From contig JAKLHK010000013.1 in the NCBI GenBank assembly GCA_022710185.1, positions 19,156-83,155 of the forward strand: a stretch of DNA of 64,000 nt, read 5' to 3'. The stretch is from Bacteroidota bacterium (lineage in GTDB: Bacteria; Bacteroidota; Bacteroidia; Bacteroidales; JAGNHN01). Every line of letters starts with the position of its first letter. Position 1 is the first letter of the stretch. Under the pieces are notes generated by a model. The model saw only the letters and a list, made by a program, of their open reading frames with translations, had not been told where the DNA came from and made no database searches. Shown piece by piece: positions 17,256-26,445 of the stretch. The translations under genes were made by a program, and so were the position numbers.

Positions 17256-17894
17256 TCAGCTTCTGGCAATTCCCTTCTTCCTGAATTCCAGGCGCTTCTC
17301 TTCCCCCCTCAGCAGGCGGCGGATGTTCTTGTGATGGGTGGCAGGAATGGCAATGGCCACGACGAAGGCAAAGACCACCGATGGCCAGGGCTCCTGGAAG
17401 GCGAGGATGGCGAACATGGGCATGGTGAAGGCGCTGACGATGCTTCCCAGCGACACCCAGCGGGTGAGGAGGAAGATCAGCAGGAAGATGCCTATAGCAC
17501 AGAGGAATGTGAGCGGAAAGATGGCGAAGGCCGTGCCCATGAAGGTGGCTACCCCTTTCCCTCCGCGGAATCCGGCGAAGACCGGGAACACATGCCCCAG
17601 CACTGCAGTGAATGCAAGGATTACACGGAACAGGTCAGGATTGGTTCCCGGACCGAGCAGTGCGGGAAAAAATCCGACCAGGGATACGGCCAGCAAGCCT
17701 TTCAGCATGTCGATGAGTAAAACGGCCATCCCCACCCAGGTCCCCAGTACCCGGATGACGTTGGTAGCCCCGGCATTGCCGGAACCGTGCTGGCGCACAT
17801 CGACACCGAAGAAAACACGCCCTGTCCATACCGCGGTGGGTATGGATCCGATGAAATAGGCCAGGACGATCAGAAGGATGCTGCTCATGTTCAT
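17256..17894 (-). CDS. plsY: Acyl-phosphate:glycerol-3-phosphate acyltransferase
   Basis: Inner-membrane enzyme that makes lysophosphatidic acid from acyl-phosphate and glycerol-3-phosphate, the first step of phospholipid synthesis. At 212 residues it is the usual length. The conserved blocks are present: AYFIGSIPTAVW at the start, HGSGNAGATNVIR, GHVFPVFAGFRGGKGVAT in the centre, and a late SLGSIVSAF motif, separated by several membrane helices. ATG at 17894 is three bases after the stop of the large upstream gene, so co-transcription is expected; the ATG two codons later is an alternative start. Confidence 0.95.
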   Translation of the reverse strand: MNMSSILLIVLAYFIGSIPTAVWTGRVFFGVDVRQHGSGNAGATNVIRVLGTWVGMAVLLIDMLKGLLAVSLVGFFPALLGPGTNPDLFRVILAFTAVLGHVFPVFAGFRGGKGVATFMGTAFAIFPLTFLCAIGIFLLIFLLTRWVSLGSIVSAFTMPMFAILAFQEPWPSVVFAFVVAIAIPATHHKNIRRLLRGEEKRLEFRKKGIARS

Positions 17895-17897
17895 GGG

Positions 17898-20800
17898 TTA
17901 TTCTTCTGTTTCCTCACCGGTAGCCTCACCCTGCAGGAATTTTCGCAGGAAATCCCTGCGCTTGCGTTCCGTACTGATGATGTAGCGGAACGACTGTTCC
18001 CCCTTCTTGACGTCCTGGGTGCGGTCATCGGGTTTTTCCTCCCGGATGATGGTATTGAAGGCATTGTCGGCCGCCAGGGCCTGCATGAGGTTGCGGCTGT
18101 AGCTGAAGAAGTACCAGTTGCGTTCTCCGGCCTCGAGGCAAAGGGTGACGATATCCCCCGATCGTTTTCTTTCTATAACGAGCTTTCCGGGAAGGCTGCG
18201 GTGAAGCTGTTTGCCGGCTACCGAGGCGAGGCCAAGGTCGCCCTGGGAGACCCAGGCTTTCAGCGTCTCGCTCCAGGCCATGGTTACGTCGCTCAGCACC
18301 AAGGTCTGCTTCATGGCATCCGGTACTTTTTGCAGGGAGCCATACATACTGATCTCCGCCATAGCTTCTTCCGCTTTCTCCCTGCCCATCAGGTCGGTGA
18401 GGGCGGCGCGGTAATATCCCTGCTCAAGGTCGCTCGGCTCAAGGTTAGACCCGTCGAGGTCTGTGCTCATGGCTTCGAGGGCCGCCGCCGAGAAGAAGAA
18501 GTTCAGGGCCAGGCTGATACGTATCCAGGTGGAGTCAGGTACCATGAGGTGGTGCACGGCTCCGTAGGCTGTGGCCCCCCCCTGCCCGAACTCGAGTTTC
18601 ATATCCACTTTGCCTGCACCGAGGGCCGAACAGCCCTTACGGCTGAGGCTGAGGTAGCTGCCGAAGGCTTCGGGATCCCGGAGCCTTTCCGGCGAGGCGA
18701 TGCGGTATTCCTGGGAAGGACGGTCGTACAGAATGGCCCCTCCTGAGCTTACCAGGACCTCGTCGCTGTATACGGCCTTACGCTGCAGGAAGGCAGGGTA
18801 AATCCCACGTGGGCCCTGGCTGAACAGTATGCCTGACTCGATATCCCGGTTATTGATGTCTTTCAGGGCCGGGGCCAGGGGCAGGATAACGGTATCCGGG
18901 TTGACTCTTCCTTCAAAGCGAACCCAGGGCCGGGGCAGGGTATCGCAGTCGTGTGCAATGCGGAAGGCCCCGTCGAAATTCAGAAAGCGTTCCGGGGCAT
19001 CCATGCGGGCCTTCCCCTGATAGGCAAAGGCCGGGCTAAGGAAGACCCCGGCGCTGTCGCTGATACTGGCCTCACCGAAGCTCACCCCATCCCTGGCCCC
19101 GATCTGCTGCAGGGGGAGCAGGGTAAGCGTACCTGCCTCATCCTTATAAGGATACATGGCCTTGCCACCGTAGCCGTTCCGGGAATGGACGTTCACTGAA
19201 GCGCTTTCCAGCAGGTGATATTTGGTACTCACATCGGCCAGCACCCTGGAGTTTTCCAGGGTCCCCATTTCTGCCTTACGGTAGATTGTCACTTTTTTGT
19301 CGTGCGGGAAAATGGCCGCATCCGCAACGCGGATAAACTGCACACCCTCGGTATGAATTACGCTCTCCTTCAAATCGAACACGCCCCGCTCCGCGAAGAA
19401 GCGCAGGGAATCCTGGGCCGGGTGGACAGAGACGAATTCAGAGCCTACGATGCGGGCGTCCACCAGTTGGCGTGGATCCAGACCACTGTAATCCTGTCCC
19501 CCCACCGTGGTATTGCGCAGGGAGATCTTGTCGTTGTCCATCAGCCAGATGCATTCATCCATGAAGGTGATGTAATCGTTCAGCAAGAACTCCACACGGG
19601 CTACCCCCCCGTTCGAATGGAACTCACCCCTGCGCTTTTCAAGGTCCACATGTGCCCGGTAGTCCTTGACCACGAATGCGAGCTCGCTCAGATCGAATGA
19701 CTTCAGGCTGAAGTCAGCCGTATCTGCTTTGAATTCATGATGCAGGAAGGCGTATCGTCCGGAAGTCATATAGGCCTTCTCGAAGTCGAGCCTCCCCGAT
19801 CCCTGCAGTCCATCCGGGCGCAACGACAGCCTCCCGTCGAGTCGGGCTTCCCGGGCATACATCAACATGGGATCCCTGGTGTTCTTCAGTGTCATGACGT
19901 CCTGATAGGGGTGCCAGTTCATCTTCAGCTGTTCCCCACTGACTTGCGGATACTGGGTACCGGCCAGCTGCTCCTTGAGGGCAAAACGTTCATATTGGGC
20001 CCGGGCTGAGTCAGGAAAGAACAGGAAGTCCCCGGATTCACCCAGGGAGCCCAGGTATTGCAGGCTCCCCTTCCCTCTGAGTCCCTGATTGTTCAGGTCG
20101 ATGGTGGAGAAATAGGTGCCCTTTCCACCATAGACGGGAAAGCCGGAGGCAGGGGTCTCGGTTACGAAACCCAGAGAGTAATCGGGGCGCACCTTGAGTG
20201 GTACGTGAAGATCAGGGAAGATTCCCCCGGAATTAAGATAGCCCTTGAACTCCAGGCCAGCGGTACTCAGGTTGTCGAGGCTGTCGATGGTGAAGGGGCT
20301 GATGCGGTAATTGAATCGGTCGCGGGCATAGACACCCCCGTGTATCGCCTTGCTGTCGTAATAGGCATAGGCTTCTGAGCTGGCCCTGAAGATGGGGTAC
20401 TCGGGATTGGCGTCTTTGCCAGACTTGTTGTTCGGCATATCGATCTGTATCTCACCACTCAGGTCGGAGAGTACCGTTTGAACCGGTTCCAGCGTATAGA
20501 ACCCGCTGGCATCCGGCTCGAAGCTCTGCACCCTGAACACCATGCGGTCGATCACAGGCATGTCGATGCGGAACTTTTCGTAGTCGAAATGGCTTTCCCT
20601 GGTATGGAACATAAAATTCCCCGCCTGAACACGGCCGCTGAAGCGGAAGCTGCGGTTCTTCTGCATCAGGATCTCCTGTTCGGCCGGGAAGATCACCACC
20701 TGCTGGGAATCGCTGAGGTATACCGCAGGTACGCCGCGGATCTTCAGGTCGAAGCTGGTCAGGCTGAGGGTGGCATTGGGCAGGGCCGAGATGGTGGACC

Positions 20801-22454
20801 TCAGCTGCATCACATCATAATCGGCCCGTCCGGACCTGGCCCTGAGGTATTTGAACAGCCTCTCCTTAACCTGGATATGATCATTGTCGAGGTCGTAATT
20901 AAGGAAGCCGTGGTTAGCCATATCCAGCAGTACGGCTTTCACCTGGTCGGGGGGCCTGCGCACGAAATTGACGTATTCTTCCAGGAAGAACTCTTCCCTG
21001 TAGTTCCGCTTGCAATAATTGCTGATCAGGTCCAGGGGATTGAAATCGTCGATGCCCTGCAAAAGGTCGTAGCGCTCACGGGAATAGTAGTCCATGGATT
21101 CGAAGAAGGCCCGTCCTTCGGTATTCAAGCCCCGGATATCCTGAAAGTCAATGGATTCTTTGTCCATTTTCCAGTAAAGGGCCTCGAAATACATATCCAG
21201 CCCATGCCAGGTGTCCATATAGGGGCTCTGTCCCAGGCCATCGTCGGGGCGCAGCAGGCTGAGCTCGCGGTCGGCATGCAGGTAGCGCATGCGCAGGCCG
21301 GGATGGAAAATACTGTCCCCGTCATGATATATGGCCACAGAAGCCCGCTGGGCGGAGATGCGGTCGGGGCTGATAGCGAAGGCAGAGGAGCGGAGACGGA
21401 TGAAAAGGACATTGTTCCGTCGGAAATCAAGAACCGCCTTTGATCCTCCTACGGCCCGGCCAAGCACCCTCTTCCCTTCCAGGCTGAAGCCGCCGCTATA
21501 GTCGATACCCGGGAATATATCCCTGAGAACCAGTTCGCCAAGGTAGGAATTGAAGCGGGGATAGGAGGCGGAGGAAGTATCGACCTGCATCATCAGCTTC
21601 TCCTGCAGTTGTCCCAGCAAGGGGCGTTCCAGATAGTCGGGGTAGCTGAACACCACGGAGTCGATGCTGAAGCTTGTAGACCGGAGGTCGAGGGTATAGC
21701 CAGGAAAGACGGCCCTGACCTGCTCAGGGTCCAGACCTACCCTTTCCCATCCCAGGGAGCCGCCGATACCGGTCCATCGCTCCGCAAGGATGTCCCAGCG
21801 CCCTGCTGTGGAAGCGATCATCGTAGAGTCTCCCTTCACCCTTCCCTTGAGGGTTGCTTGCCCCACCTTCACCGCCAGGGTGCTGTCGAAAACCAGCTCC
21901 ATCCCTTCAGCATCCACCAGTTGCCACTGGAGGCTCCGGCTATGGTAAATGGAGAAATCACGAAAAAAGGCCAGGGAGGCATCGAGGAAGGGGACGAAGC
22001 CCCGGGAGCGCCGGCCTTGCAGCAGGTCGGCCGAAAAGCGGAGCCAGGTCTTCAGTCCGGCATCGGTAAAGACATGATAAGGGAATTGCTGCAATACGTC
22101 GAGATAGGTAAGGATGGCGGGATCGAGCCGCAGCTTGCGGTCCCACATCTTTTGAACCAGGGCCGCTGCCTGGCGCGACAGGCTGTCATCCATCGGGGCA
22201 TTCTGCCACCATACATCAAAGGCCTCAATGCGTTGCTCTGCTTCCTTTTGCTTCTCCTTGAGCGGAAGCTCCCCGGCCAGGGCTTGTAGTTCCGAGCTAA
22301 AGGTGACCGGGTTGCCGGTAACCACCCGCTGGGCCATCCCGGATATGGGGATGAACAGGAGGATCATGGAGAGAATCCCCAGCAACTGAAGGAATGTGGG
22401 CCTACTGCAGGATTTCTGTTGAACCAGGAATGAGGGTAGCGGGGAATGCTTCAT
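17898..22454 (-). CDS. Very large exported protein of unknown function
   Basis: 1518 residues with no domain that I can name. The N-terminus has a hydrophobic stretch (LLGILSMILLFIPIS) and a likely signal-peptidase site after SGMA. The body is rich in beta-strand-like alternation and charged residues, with repeated phrases about lines of Phe/Tyr and Arg (for example FRFSGRVQAGNFMF, SNGGVARVEFLLND). It ends in an acidic tail. It has no cysteine pairs or lipobox and no C-terminal T9SS signal that I can see. The chosen start at 22454 lies 11 bases after prmA; a start at 22514 would overlap prmA and put a hydrophilic extension before the signal peptide. Its place between prmA and plsY suggests an envelope role, by inference only. 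Confidence 0.75.
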   Translation of the reverse strand: MKHSPLPSFLVQQKSCSRPTFLQLLGILSMILLFIPISGMAQRVVTGNPVTFSSELQALAGELPLKEKQKEAEQRIEAFDVWWQNAPMDDSLSRQAAALVQKMWDRKLRLDPAILTYLDVLQQFPYHVFTDAGLKTWLRFSADLLQGRRSRGFVPFLDASLAFFRDFSIYHSRSLQWQLVDAEGMELVFDSTLAVKVGQATLKGRVKGDSTMIASTAGRWDILAERWTGIGGSLGWERVGLDPEQVRAVFPGYTLDLRSTSFSIDSVVFSYPDYLERPLLGQLQEKLMMQVDTSSASYPRFNSYLGELVLRDIFPGIDYSGGFSLEGKRVLGRAVGGSKAVLDFRRNNVLFIRLRSSAFAISPDRISAQRASVAIYHDGDSIFHPGLRMRYLHADRELSLLRPDDGLGQSPYMDTWHGLDMYFEALYWKMDKESIDFQDIRGLNTEGRAFFESMDYYSRERYDLLQGIDDFNPLDLISNYCKRNYREEFFLEEYVNFVRRPPDQVKAVLLDMANHGFLNYDLDNDHIQVKERLFKYLRARSGRADYDVMQLRSTISALPNATLSLTSFDLKIRGVPAVYLSDSQQVVIFPAEQEILMQKNRSFRFSGRVQAGNFMFHTRESHFDYEKFRIDMPVIDRMVFRVQSFEPDASGFYTLEPVQTVLSDLSGEIQIDMPNNKSGKDANPEYPIFRASSEAYAYYDSKAIHGGVYARDRFNYRISPFTIDSLDNLSTAGLEFKGYLNSGGIFPDLHVPLKVRPDYSLGFVTETPASGFPVYGGKGTYFSTIDLNNQGLRGKGSLQYLGSLGESGDFLFFPDSARAQYERFALKEQLAGTQYPQVSGEQLKMNWHPYQDVMTLKNTRDPMLMYAREARLDGRLSLRPDGLQGSGRLDFEKAYMTSGRYAFLHHEFKADTADFSLKSFDLSELAFVVKDYRAHVDLEKRRGEFHSNGGVARVEFLLNDYITFMDECIWLMDNDKISLRNTTVGGQDYSGLDPRQLVDARIVGSEFVSVHPAQDSLRFFAERGVFDLKESVIHTEGVQFIRVADAAIFPHDKKVTIYRKAEMGTLENSRVLADVSTKYHLLESASVNVHSRNGYGGKAMYPYKDEAGTLTLLPLQQIGARDGVSFGEASISDSAGVFLSPAFAYQGKARMDAPERFLNFDGAFRIAHDCDTLPRPWVRFEGRVNPDTVILPLAPALKDINNRDIESGILFSQGPRGIYPAFLQRKAVYSDEVLVSSGGAILYDRPSQEYRIASPERLRDPEAFGSYLSLSRKGCSALGAGKVDMKLEFGQGGATAYGAVHHLMVPDSTWIRISLALNFFFSAAALEAMSTDLDGSNLEPSDLEQGYYRAALTDLMGREKAEEAMAEISMYGSLQKVPDAMKQTLVLSDVTMAWSETLKAWVSQGDLGLASVAGKQLHRSLPGKLVIERKRSGDIVTLCLEAGERNWYFFSYSRNLMQALAADNAFNTIIREEKPDDRTQDVKKGEQSFRYIISTERKRRDFLRKFLQGEATGEETEE

Positions 22455-22465
22455 GACCGAAAGAC

Positions 22466-23314
22466 TTACATGGTTTCGGAAGCAGCCGGGAGGCTGAAAT
22501 GGGCGGCTACCCATTGTTCCGAGTCGGTATAACGCAGCAGCCGCATCCCTGTTGCCTCTGCGGCCTCCCGAATGGCACCCAGGTCGGACAGGTAGAATCC
22601 GCTCATCATCAGGGAGCCCCCGGCTACCAGGCAGTCCCGGTAAACAGGGATATCCCGCAACAGGATATTTCGGTTGATGTTGGCCAGGATCAGGTCAAAC
22701 ATTCGTCCACCCAGCGTTTGTGCATCCCCAAGGACCACTTCAACCCCGGCACCAGCATTGCGGGCCACATTCTCCATTCCGTTCCTCCAGGCCCATTCGT
22801 CATTGTCCACGGCCATTACCAGCGATGCTCCGCGTAATGATGCCAGGATGGCAAGCACCGCTGTCCCTGAGCCCATGTCCAGCACCCGTTGGCCTTCCAC
22901 CGGCACTTCCAGGAGCAGGGCCAGCATCTGACGTGTGGTAGGATGGTGGGCGGTACCGAAGGACATCTTGGGCTCGATCACCAACTCGTAGGCATAGGCA
23001 TCGGATGGCTTGTGGAATGGAGCCCTTACCCGCAGTATGCGGCCAATCGTAACATCCTCGTAACTCTGCTCCCAGAGCGCGTTCCAGTTCTGGTCCGGGA
23101 TCACGGCTGTCGCGCTGCTGTATCCGAATGTCTGTCGGATCTCTTCCTGTATCTCTGCCGGAGACATCCCGTCTTCCCCCTGCTCACGATAGGCCAGGAG
23201 ACATTCTTCTTCTTCCATGAAACCGTCGAAGCCCTTCATCCCCAGAAATCCGATGAGGCGTTCCCGTTCACGCTCGGTGGAGGGTACGAACACCTTCAGC
23301 TCAAGATACTCCAT
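22466..23314 (-). CDS. prmA: Ribosomal protein L11 methyltransferase
   Basis: SAM-dependent enzyme that methylates ribosomal protein L11. 282 residues. An N-terminal substrate-binding domain is followed by the methyltransferase fold. The SAM motif reads VLDMGSGTAVLAILA, where most family members have GCGTG; the adjacent acidic residue in AVDND and the downstream LANINRNIL motif are intact. The preceding FGTAHHPTTRQML segment also matches PrmA. It starts 18 bases after tpiA stops, so it is in the same unit. Confidence 0.92.
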   Translation of the reverse strand: MEYLELKVFVPSTERERERLIGFLGMKGFDGFMEEEECLLAYREQGEDGMSPAEIQEEIRQTFGYSSATAVIPDQNWNALWEQSYEDVTIGRILRVRAPFHKPSDAYAYELVIEPKMSFGTAHHPTTRQMLALLLEVPVEGQRVLDMGSGTAVLAILASLRGASLVMAVDNDEWAWRNGMENVARNAGAGVEVVLGDAQTLGGRMFDLILANINRNILLRDIPVYRDCLVAGGSLMMSGFYLSDLGAIREAAEATGMRLLRYTDSEQWVAAHFSLPAASETM

Positions 23315-23332
23315 AGTGCGGAGAGGATAGGC

Positions 23333-24091
23333 TCAGAGACTGCGTACGATGCTGATGAAATCGTCGGCTTTCAAAGAAGCCCCGCCGATGAGCCCCCCAT
23401 CCACGTCAGGCTGGGCGAACAGCTCGGCCGCGTTGGCAGGGTTGCAGCTGCCCCCATAGAGGATCGTCATATCCTGGGCCAGGGCCTGTCCGTAGCGTTC
23501 CTGCACCAGTTCACGGATCATGGCGTGCATTTCCTGGGCCTGGGCCGCGCTGGCGTTCACGCCGGTGCCTATGGCCCACACCGGTTCGTAGGCAATCACC
23601 ACCTCCTTCATGTCTTCGTCGCTCAGGTGGAACAGGCCTTTCTCCAACTGGGCCTGCACCACTTCGCGATGGCGCCCGGCCTCCCGCTCCTCCAGCTGTT
23701 CCCCGCAACAAAATATGGGACTGAGATCCTGCAACAGGGCCTGGTTCACCTTGGCGGACAGCACCTCATCGGTCTCCCCGAAATACTTCCTCCGCTCTGA
23801 ATGCCCGATAATCACGAAGTCAACATCCATGGAACGCAGCATTTCCGCAGAAATCTCCCCGGTATAGGCCCCGGTGCTGAACTGGCTCACATTCTGGGCC
23901 CCTATGCGCACAGGGTGCTCGGCAGCAACATCCGTCGCCATTTCCATGTAGGGGAATGGCGGACAGAGGATCACCTCCATTCCTTCCAGCTTCAGGCTTT
24001 GCAGTCCGTCCACGATCCCGAACAAGAGGTCGTCGGCTTCCTCAAAGGTCTTGTTCATCTTCCAGTTTCCGGCAACCATGCGCGTTCTCAT
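23333..24091 (-). CDS. tpiA: Triosephosphate isomerase
   Basis: Interconverts dihydroxyacetone phosphate and glyceraldehyde-3-phosphate in glycolysis. At 252 residues it is full length. Visible are the N-terminal VAGNWKMNK with the catalytic lysine, IIGHSERRKYFGE with the catalytic histidine, and VIAYEPVWAIGTG with the catalytic glutamate and flexible loop. YGGSCNPANA and the GGLIGGASL phosphate-binding segment follow. The start MRTRMVAGNWK is the family N-terminus. It has its own promoter (24132-24139) and heads the tpiA-prmA-large protein-plsY unit. Confidence 0.97.
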   Translation of the reverse strand: MRTRMVAGNWKMNKTFEEADDLLFGIVDGLQSLKLEGMEVILCPPFPYMEMATDVAAEHPVRIGAQNVSQFSTGAYTGEISAEMLRSMDVDFVIIGHSERRKYFGETDEVLSAKVNQALLQDLSPIFCCGEQLEEREAGRHREVVQAQLEKGLFHLSDEDMKEVVIAYEPVWAIGTGVNASAAQAQEMHAMIRELVQERYGQALAQDMTILYGGSCNPANAAELFAQPDVDGGLIGGASLKADDFISIVRSL

Positions 24092-24131
24092 AGGTATAGG
24101 GGTTTGATTGACACAATATTGACAACGGGGG

Positions 24132-24139
24132 CAAAGGTA
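24132..24139 (-). promoter_or_regulatory. Promoter TACCTTTG of the tpiA unit
   Basis: CAAAGGTA on the plus strand, i.e. TACCTTTG on the minus strand, 40 bases before the tpiA start and inside the gap after the permease gene. Confidence 0.65.
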
Positions 24140-24180
24140 GGCAATTGCTGGCTATGCCCTGCGGCCAGGCCGGGGCCGCC

Positions 24181-25263
24181 CTATTGGAGCCTGACCCTGG
24201 GATCGAGCCAGGCGTAGAGTATGTCTACCAGGATATTGACCGCCACCAGGATGACCGCGATGAAGAGCACCGCTCCCATCACCACCGGGAAATCGTACTT
24301 CTCCAGGGCATCGACGATGACCACCCCGACCCCCTTCCAGTCGAAGACATATTCCACAAAGACCGCCCCCGCCATAAGAGAGGCGAACCACCCGGAAATA
24401 GCGGTAAGGACCGGATTGAGCGCATTTCGCAGGGCGTGACGGAAGACCACTCGGGTCTGACTGAGACCTTTGGCATAGGCTGTGCGGATATAGTCCTGGG
24501 AGAAGACCTCCAGCAGGCTGCTTCTGGTAAGCTCCACAATAATCGCCAATGGCCTGATGCCGAGGGTGATGGCAGGCAAGATGAGGTTGCGAAGGCTGAG
24601 GTATTCCCCCCCTCCCATGTCATCCACGCTGTAGAGACTGCCCACCATGGACAGTCCGGTGAGGTCGGCCAGAAGGAAAGCGAAGACCCAGGCCATGAGG
24701 ATGGCTGCGAAAAAGGACGGTAAAGACATGCCCAGGACCGAGAGAAAAAGGATGAGCCGGTCAAGCCATGAATCGCGGAACAAAGCGGCCAGCACGCCCA
24801 GTAGCAGGCCGAGCAGGGTAGCGAGCAGCATGGCCGCCCCGGCCAGCAGCAGGGTCATGGGAAATGCCCCTGCCAGGATATCTGAAACCGGGCGCTGCGA
24901 TTGATAGGACCTGCGGAGATAGGGCGCCTTGAGCACCATTACCTGGCCTTCGCCCCAGCGGAGCAGGCGGACAGGGGATCCGTACTTGCCTGGATCAAGG
25001 TAAAAGAAGCTTTCAGTATCACTGAGCGTATGGAAAGAAAGAGGGGAAACATCATTGATGAAACCAGAAAACTGCACTCCGGCGGGGCGGTCGAGCCCCA
25101 ATTCATGGCGCAGCGTCTCCACGCTGGCCAGGTCGGCCCGCTGACCCATCATCATTCTGGCCGGATCCCCCGGTAGGATAGTGAAGAGCGAAAAAACCAG
25201 GATGGTGACCCCTGCCAGCACCAGCAGTCCGTAGAAGATCCTTCGTGCGAGAAAGCGGAGCAT
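24181..25263 (-). CDS. Orphan ABC transporter permease, DppB/OppB type
   Basis: Inner-membrane permease subunit of a peptide/nickel-type ABC importer. 360 residues. The N-terminus MLRFLARRIFYGLLVLAGVTILVFSLF..LPGDPAR is characteristic, with about six membrane helices. The cytoplasmic ATPase-contact loop reads DYIRTAYAKGLSQTRVVFRHALRNAL. It ends WLDPRVRL. No partner permease, solute-binding protein or ATPase is adjacent, so it either works with subunits encoded elsewhere or has another role. It lies 30 bases after the DoxX-type gene. Confidence 0.9.
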   Translation of the reverse strand: MLRFLARRIFYGLLVLAGVTILVFSLFTILPGDPARMMMGQRADLASVETLRHELGLDRPAGVQFSGFINDVSPLSFHTLSDTESFFYLDPGKYGSPVRLLRWGEGQVMVLKAPYLRRSYQSQRPVSDILAGAFPMTLLLAGAAMLLATLLGLLLGVLAALFRDSWLDRLILFLSVLGMSLPSFFAAILMAWVFAFLLADLTGLSMVGSLYSVDDMGGGEYLSLRNLILPAITLGIRPLAIIVELTRSSLLEVFSQDYIRTAYAKGLSQTRVVFRHALRNALNPVLTAISGWFASLMAGAVFVEYVFDWKGVGVVIVDALEKYDFPVVMGAVLFIAVILVAVNILVDILYAWLDPRVRLQ

Positions 25264-25293
25264 GGTGCAGGGCTTAGCGAGTCAGATCAGAAG

Positions 25294-26427
25294 TCAGTCC
25301 CCCTGGCCCAGGAACAGCGCATCAAGCACTTCCGGGTCAGGGAAATCGTTGTAATGCCATTTCTTCACCACCACCCCATCGTGCAGCAGCACCAGGCCTG
25401 GGTTGGAGCGGACCACCGATTTCAGCGCCGTCTCATCCACATTGTACCAGTCATAGTCCCCGCCCACCTCGCGACGGAACTGTTCGGCGCGATCAAGAGA
25501 GGAACCCGTGAGTGCGATGAAGGAATAGCCTCCGGCCTGAGCCGCACCAGCGATGAGGTTGGCACGTTCAAAGGCGCTTCGTGAGGTCTTGTCAACACTA
25601 GATACGATCAGCAGGAACTGATAATCGGGGTTCCCGATGAAATCCGCAGTATGGTCGTTATGTTCTGCGTCATTGATCTCGAAATCATGGATGGGCGCAT
25701 CCTGGAACTCCTGGATGACCTCCTTGCGCTGATCCACAAACTCCAGCCGGGCCATCAGCACACTGTCCTGCCAGGGCAGCGTGGCGCTGGTGTATTCCAC
25801 CATTTCGCCGCTTTCCTTGTCGCGGTATTGCAGATAGATCTCCGATATCTCAGGTACGGGTACCACCTGATCAGCAATGCGGTTGCCTTCCTTCCACGGC
25901 AGAAAATCAATGAGGGGAAGGTGACGGTAAGAATAAACAGAGGTCCCGAGCAGTACCGCGGCCCCCAGTCCCAGCACCAGGGCCTGTCCCTTGCGGGAGT
26001 AAGGCTCTGAATAACGGTGCCTGCCGAAGAATACGATCAGTGTGGGGACCATGAGCACCACATTCTTATAGAAGGTCTCCCAGTTGGTCATCTTGATGGC
26101 GTCGCCGAAGCAACCACAGTCCGACACTGGATTGGCGATGGCCAGGTAGAGGGTAAGGAAGAGGAAATAAGTCATGAAGACCATGAGGGCCCAGGCGAAG
26201 AAGCGCATGCGGGTACCGAACAGCAAACCCACGCCGATCATAAATTCCGCCAGGCAGAGGGCCACCCCCAGGGGCAGCGCCAGTCCGGTGAGCCATTCCA
26301 TGTGGAAGGCCGTGAAGTAATCGTGGAACTTATAGGCCGAGCCCCAGGGGTCGACGGCCTTGACAAAACCGGAGAAGATGAACACTGCGCCGAGGAAGAT
26401 CCTGCTGATGGTCCTTATCGCTTTCAT
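25294..26427 (-). CDS. BT_3928-type protein: DoxX/MauE-like membrane domain plus thioredoxin-like C-terminus
   Basis: 377 residues. The N-terminal ~150 residues form four membrane helices of the DoxX/MauE type (FLGAVFIFSGFVKAVDPWGSAYK), containing the motif SDCGCFGD seen in MauE-like redox partners. A further helix near 165-185 is followed by a soluble domain. The C-terminal part has a thioredoxin-like arrangement (DYDWYNVDETALKSVVRSNPGLVLLHDGVVVKKWHYNDFP). Likely an inner-membrane protein handling thiol redox chemistry on the outer face; substrate unknown. It sits between DUF1599 and the permease gene, 18 bases after DUF1599. Confidence 0.8.
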   Translation of the reverse strand: MKAIRTISRIFLGAVFIFSGFVKAVDPWGSAYKFHDYFTAFHMEWLTGLALPLGVALCLAEFMIGVGLLFGTRMRFFAWALMVFMTYFLFLTLYLAIANPVSDCGCFGDAIKMTNWETFYKNVVLMVPTLIVFFGRHRYSEPYSRKGQALVLGLGAAVLLGTSVYSYRHLPLIDFLPWKEGNRIADQVVPVPEISEIYLQYRDKESGEMVEYTSATLPWQDSVLMARLEFVDQRKEVIQEFQDAPIHDFEINDAEHNDHTADFIGNPDYQFLLIVSSVDKTSRSAFERANLIAGAAQAGGYSFIALTGSSLDRAEQFRREVGGDYDWYNVDETALKSVVRSNPGLVLLHDGVVVKKWHYNDFPDPEVLDALFLGQGD

Positions 26428-26445
26428 GGATTGAAATGGTATGGT

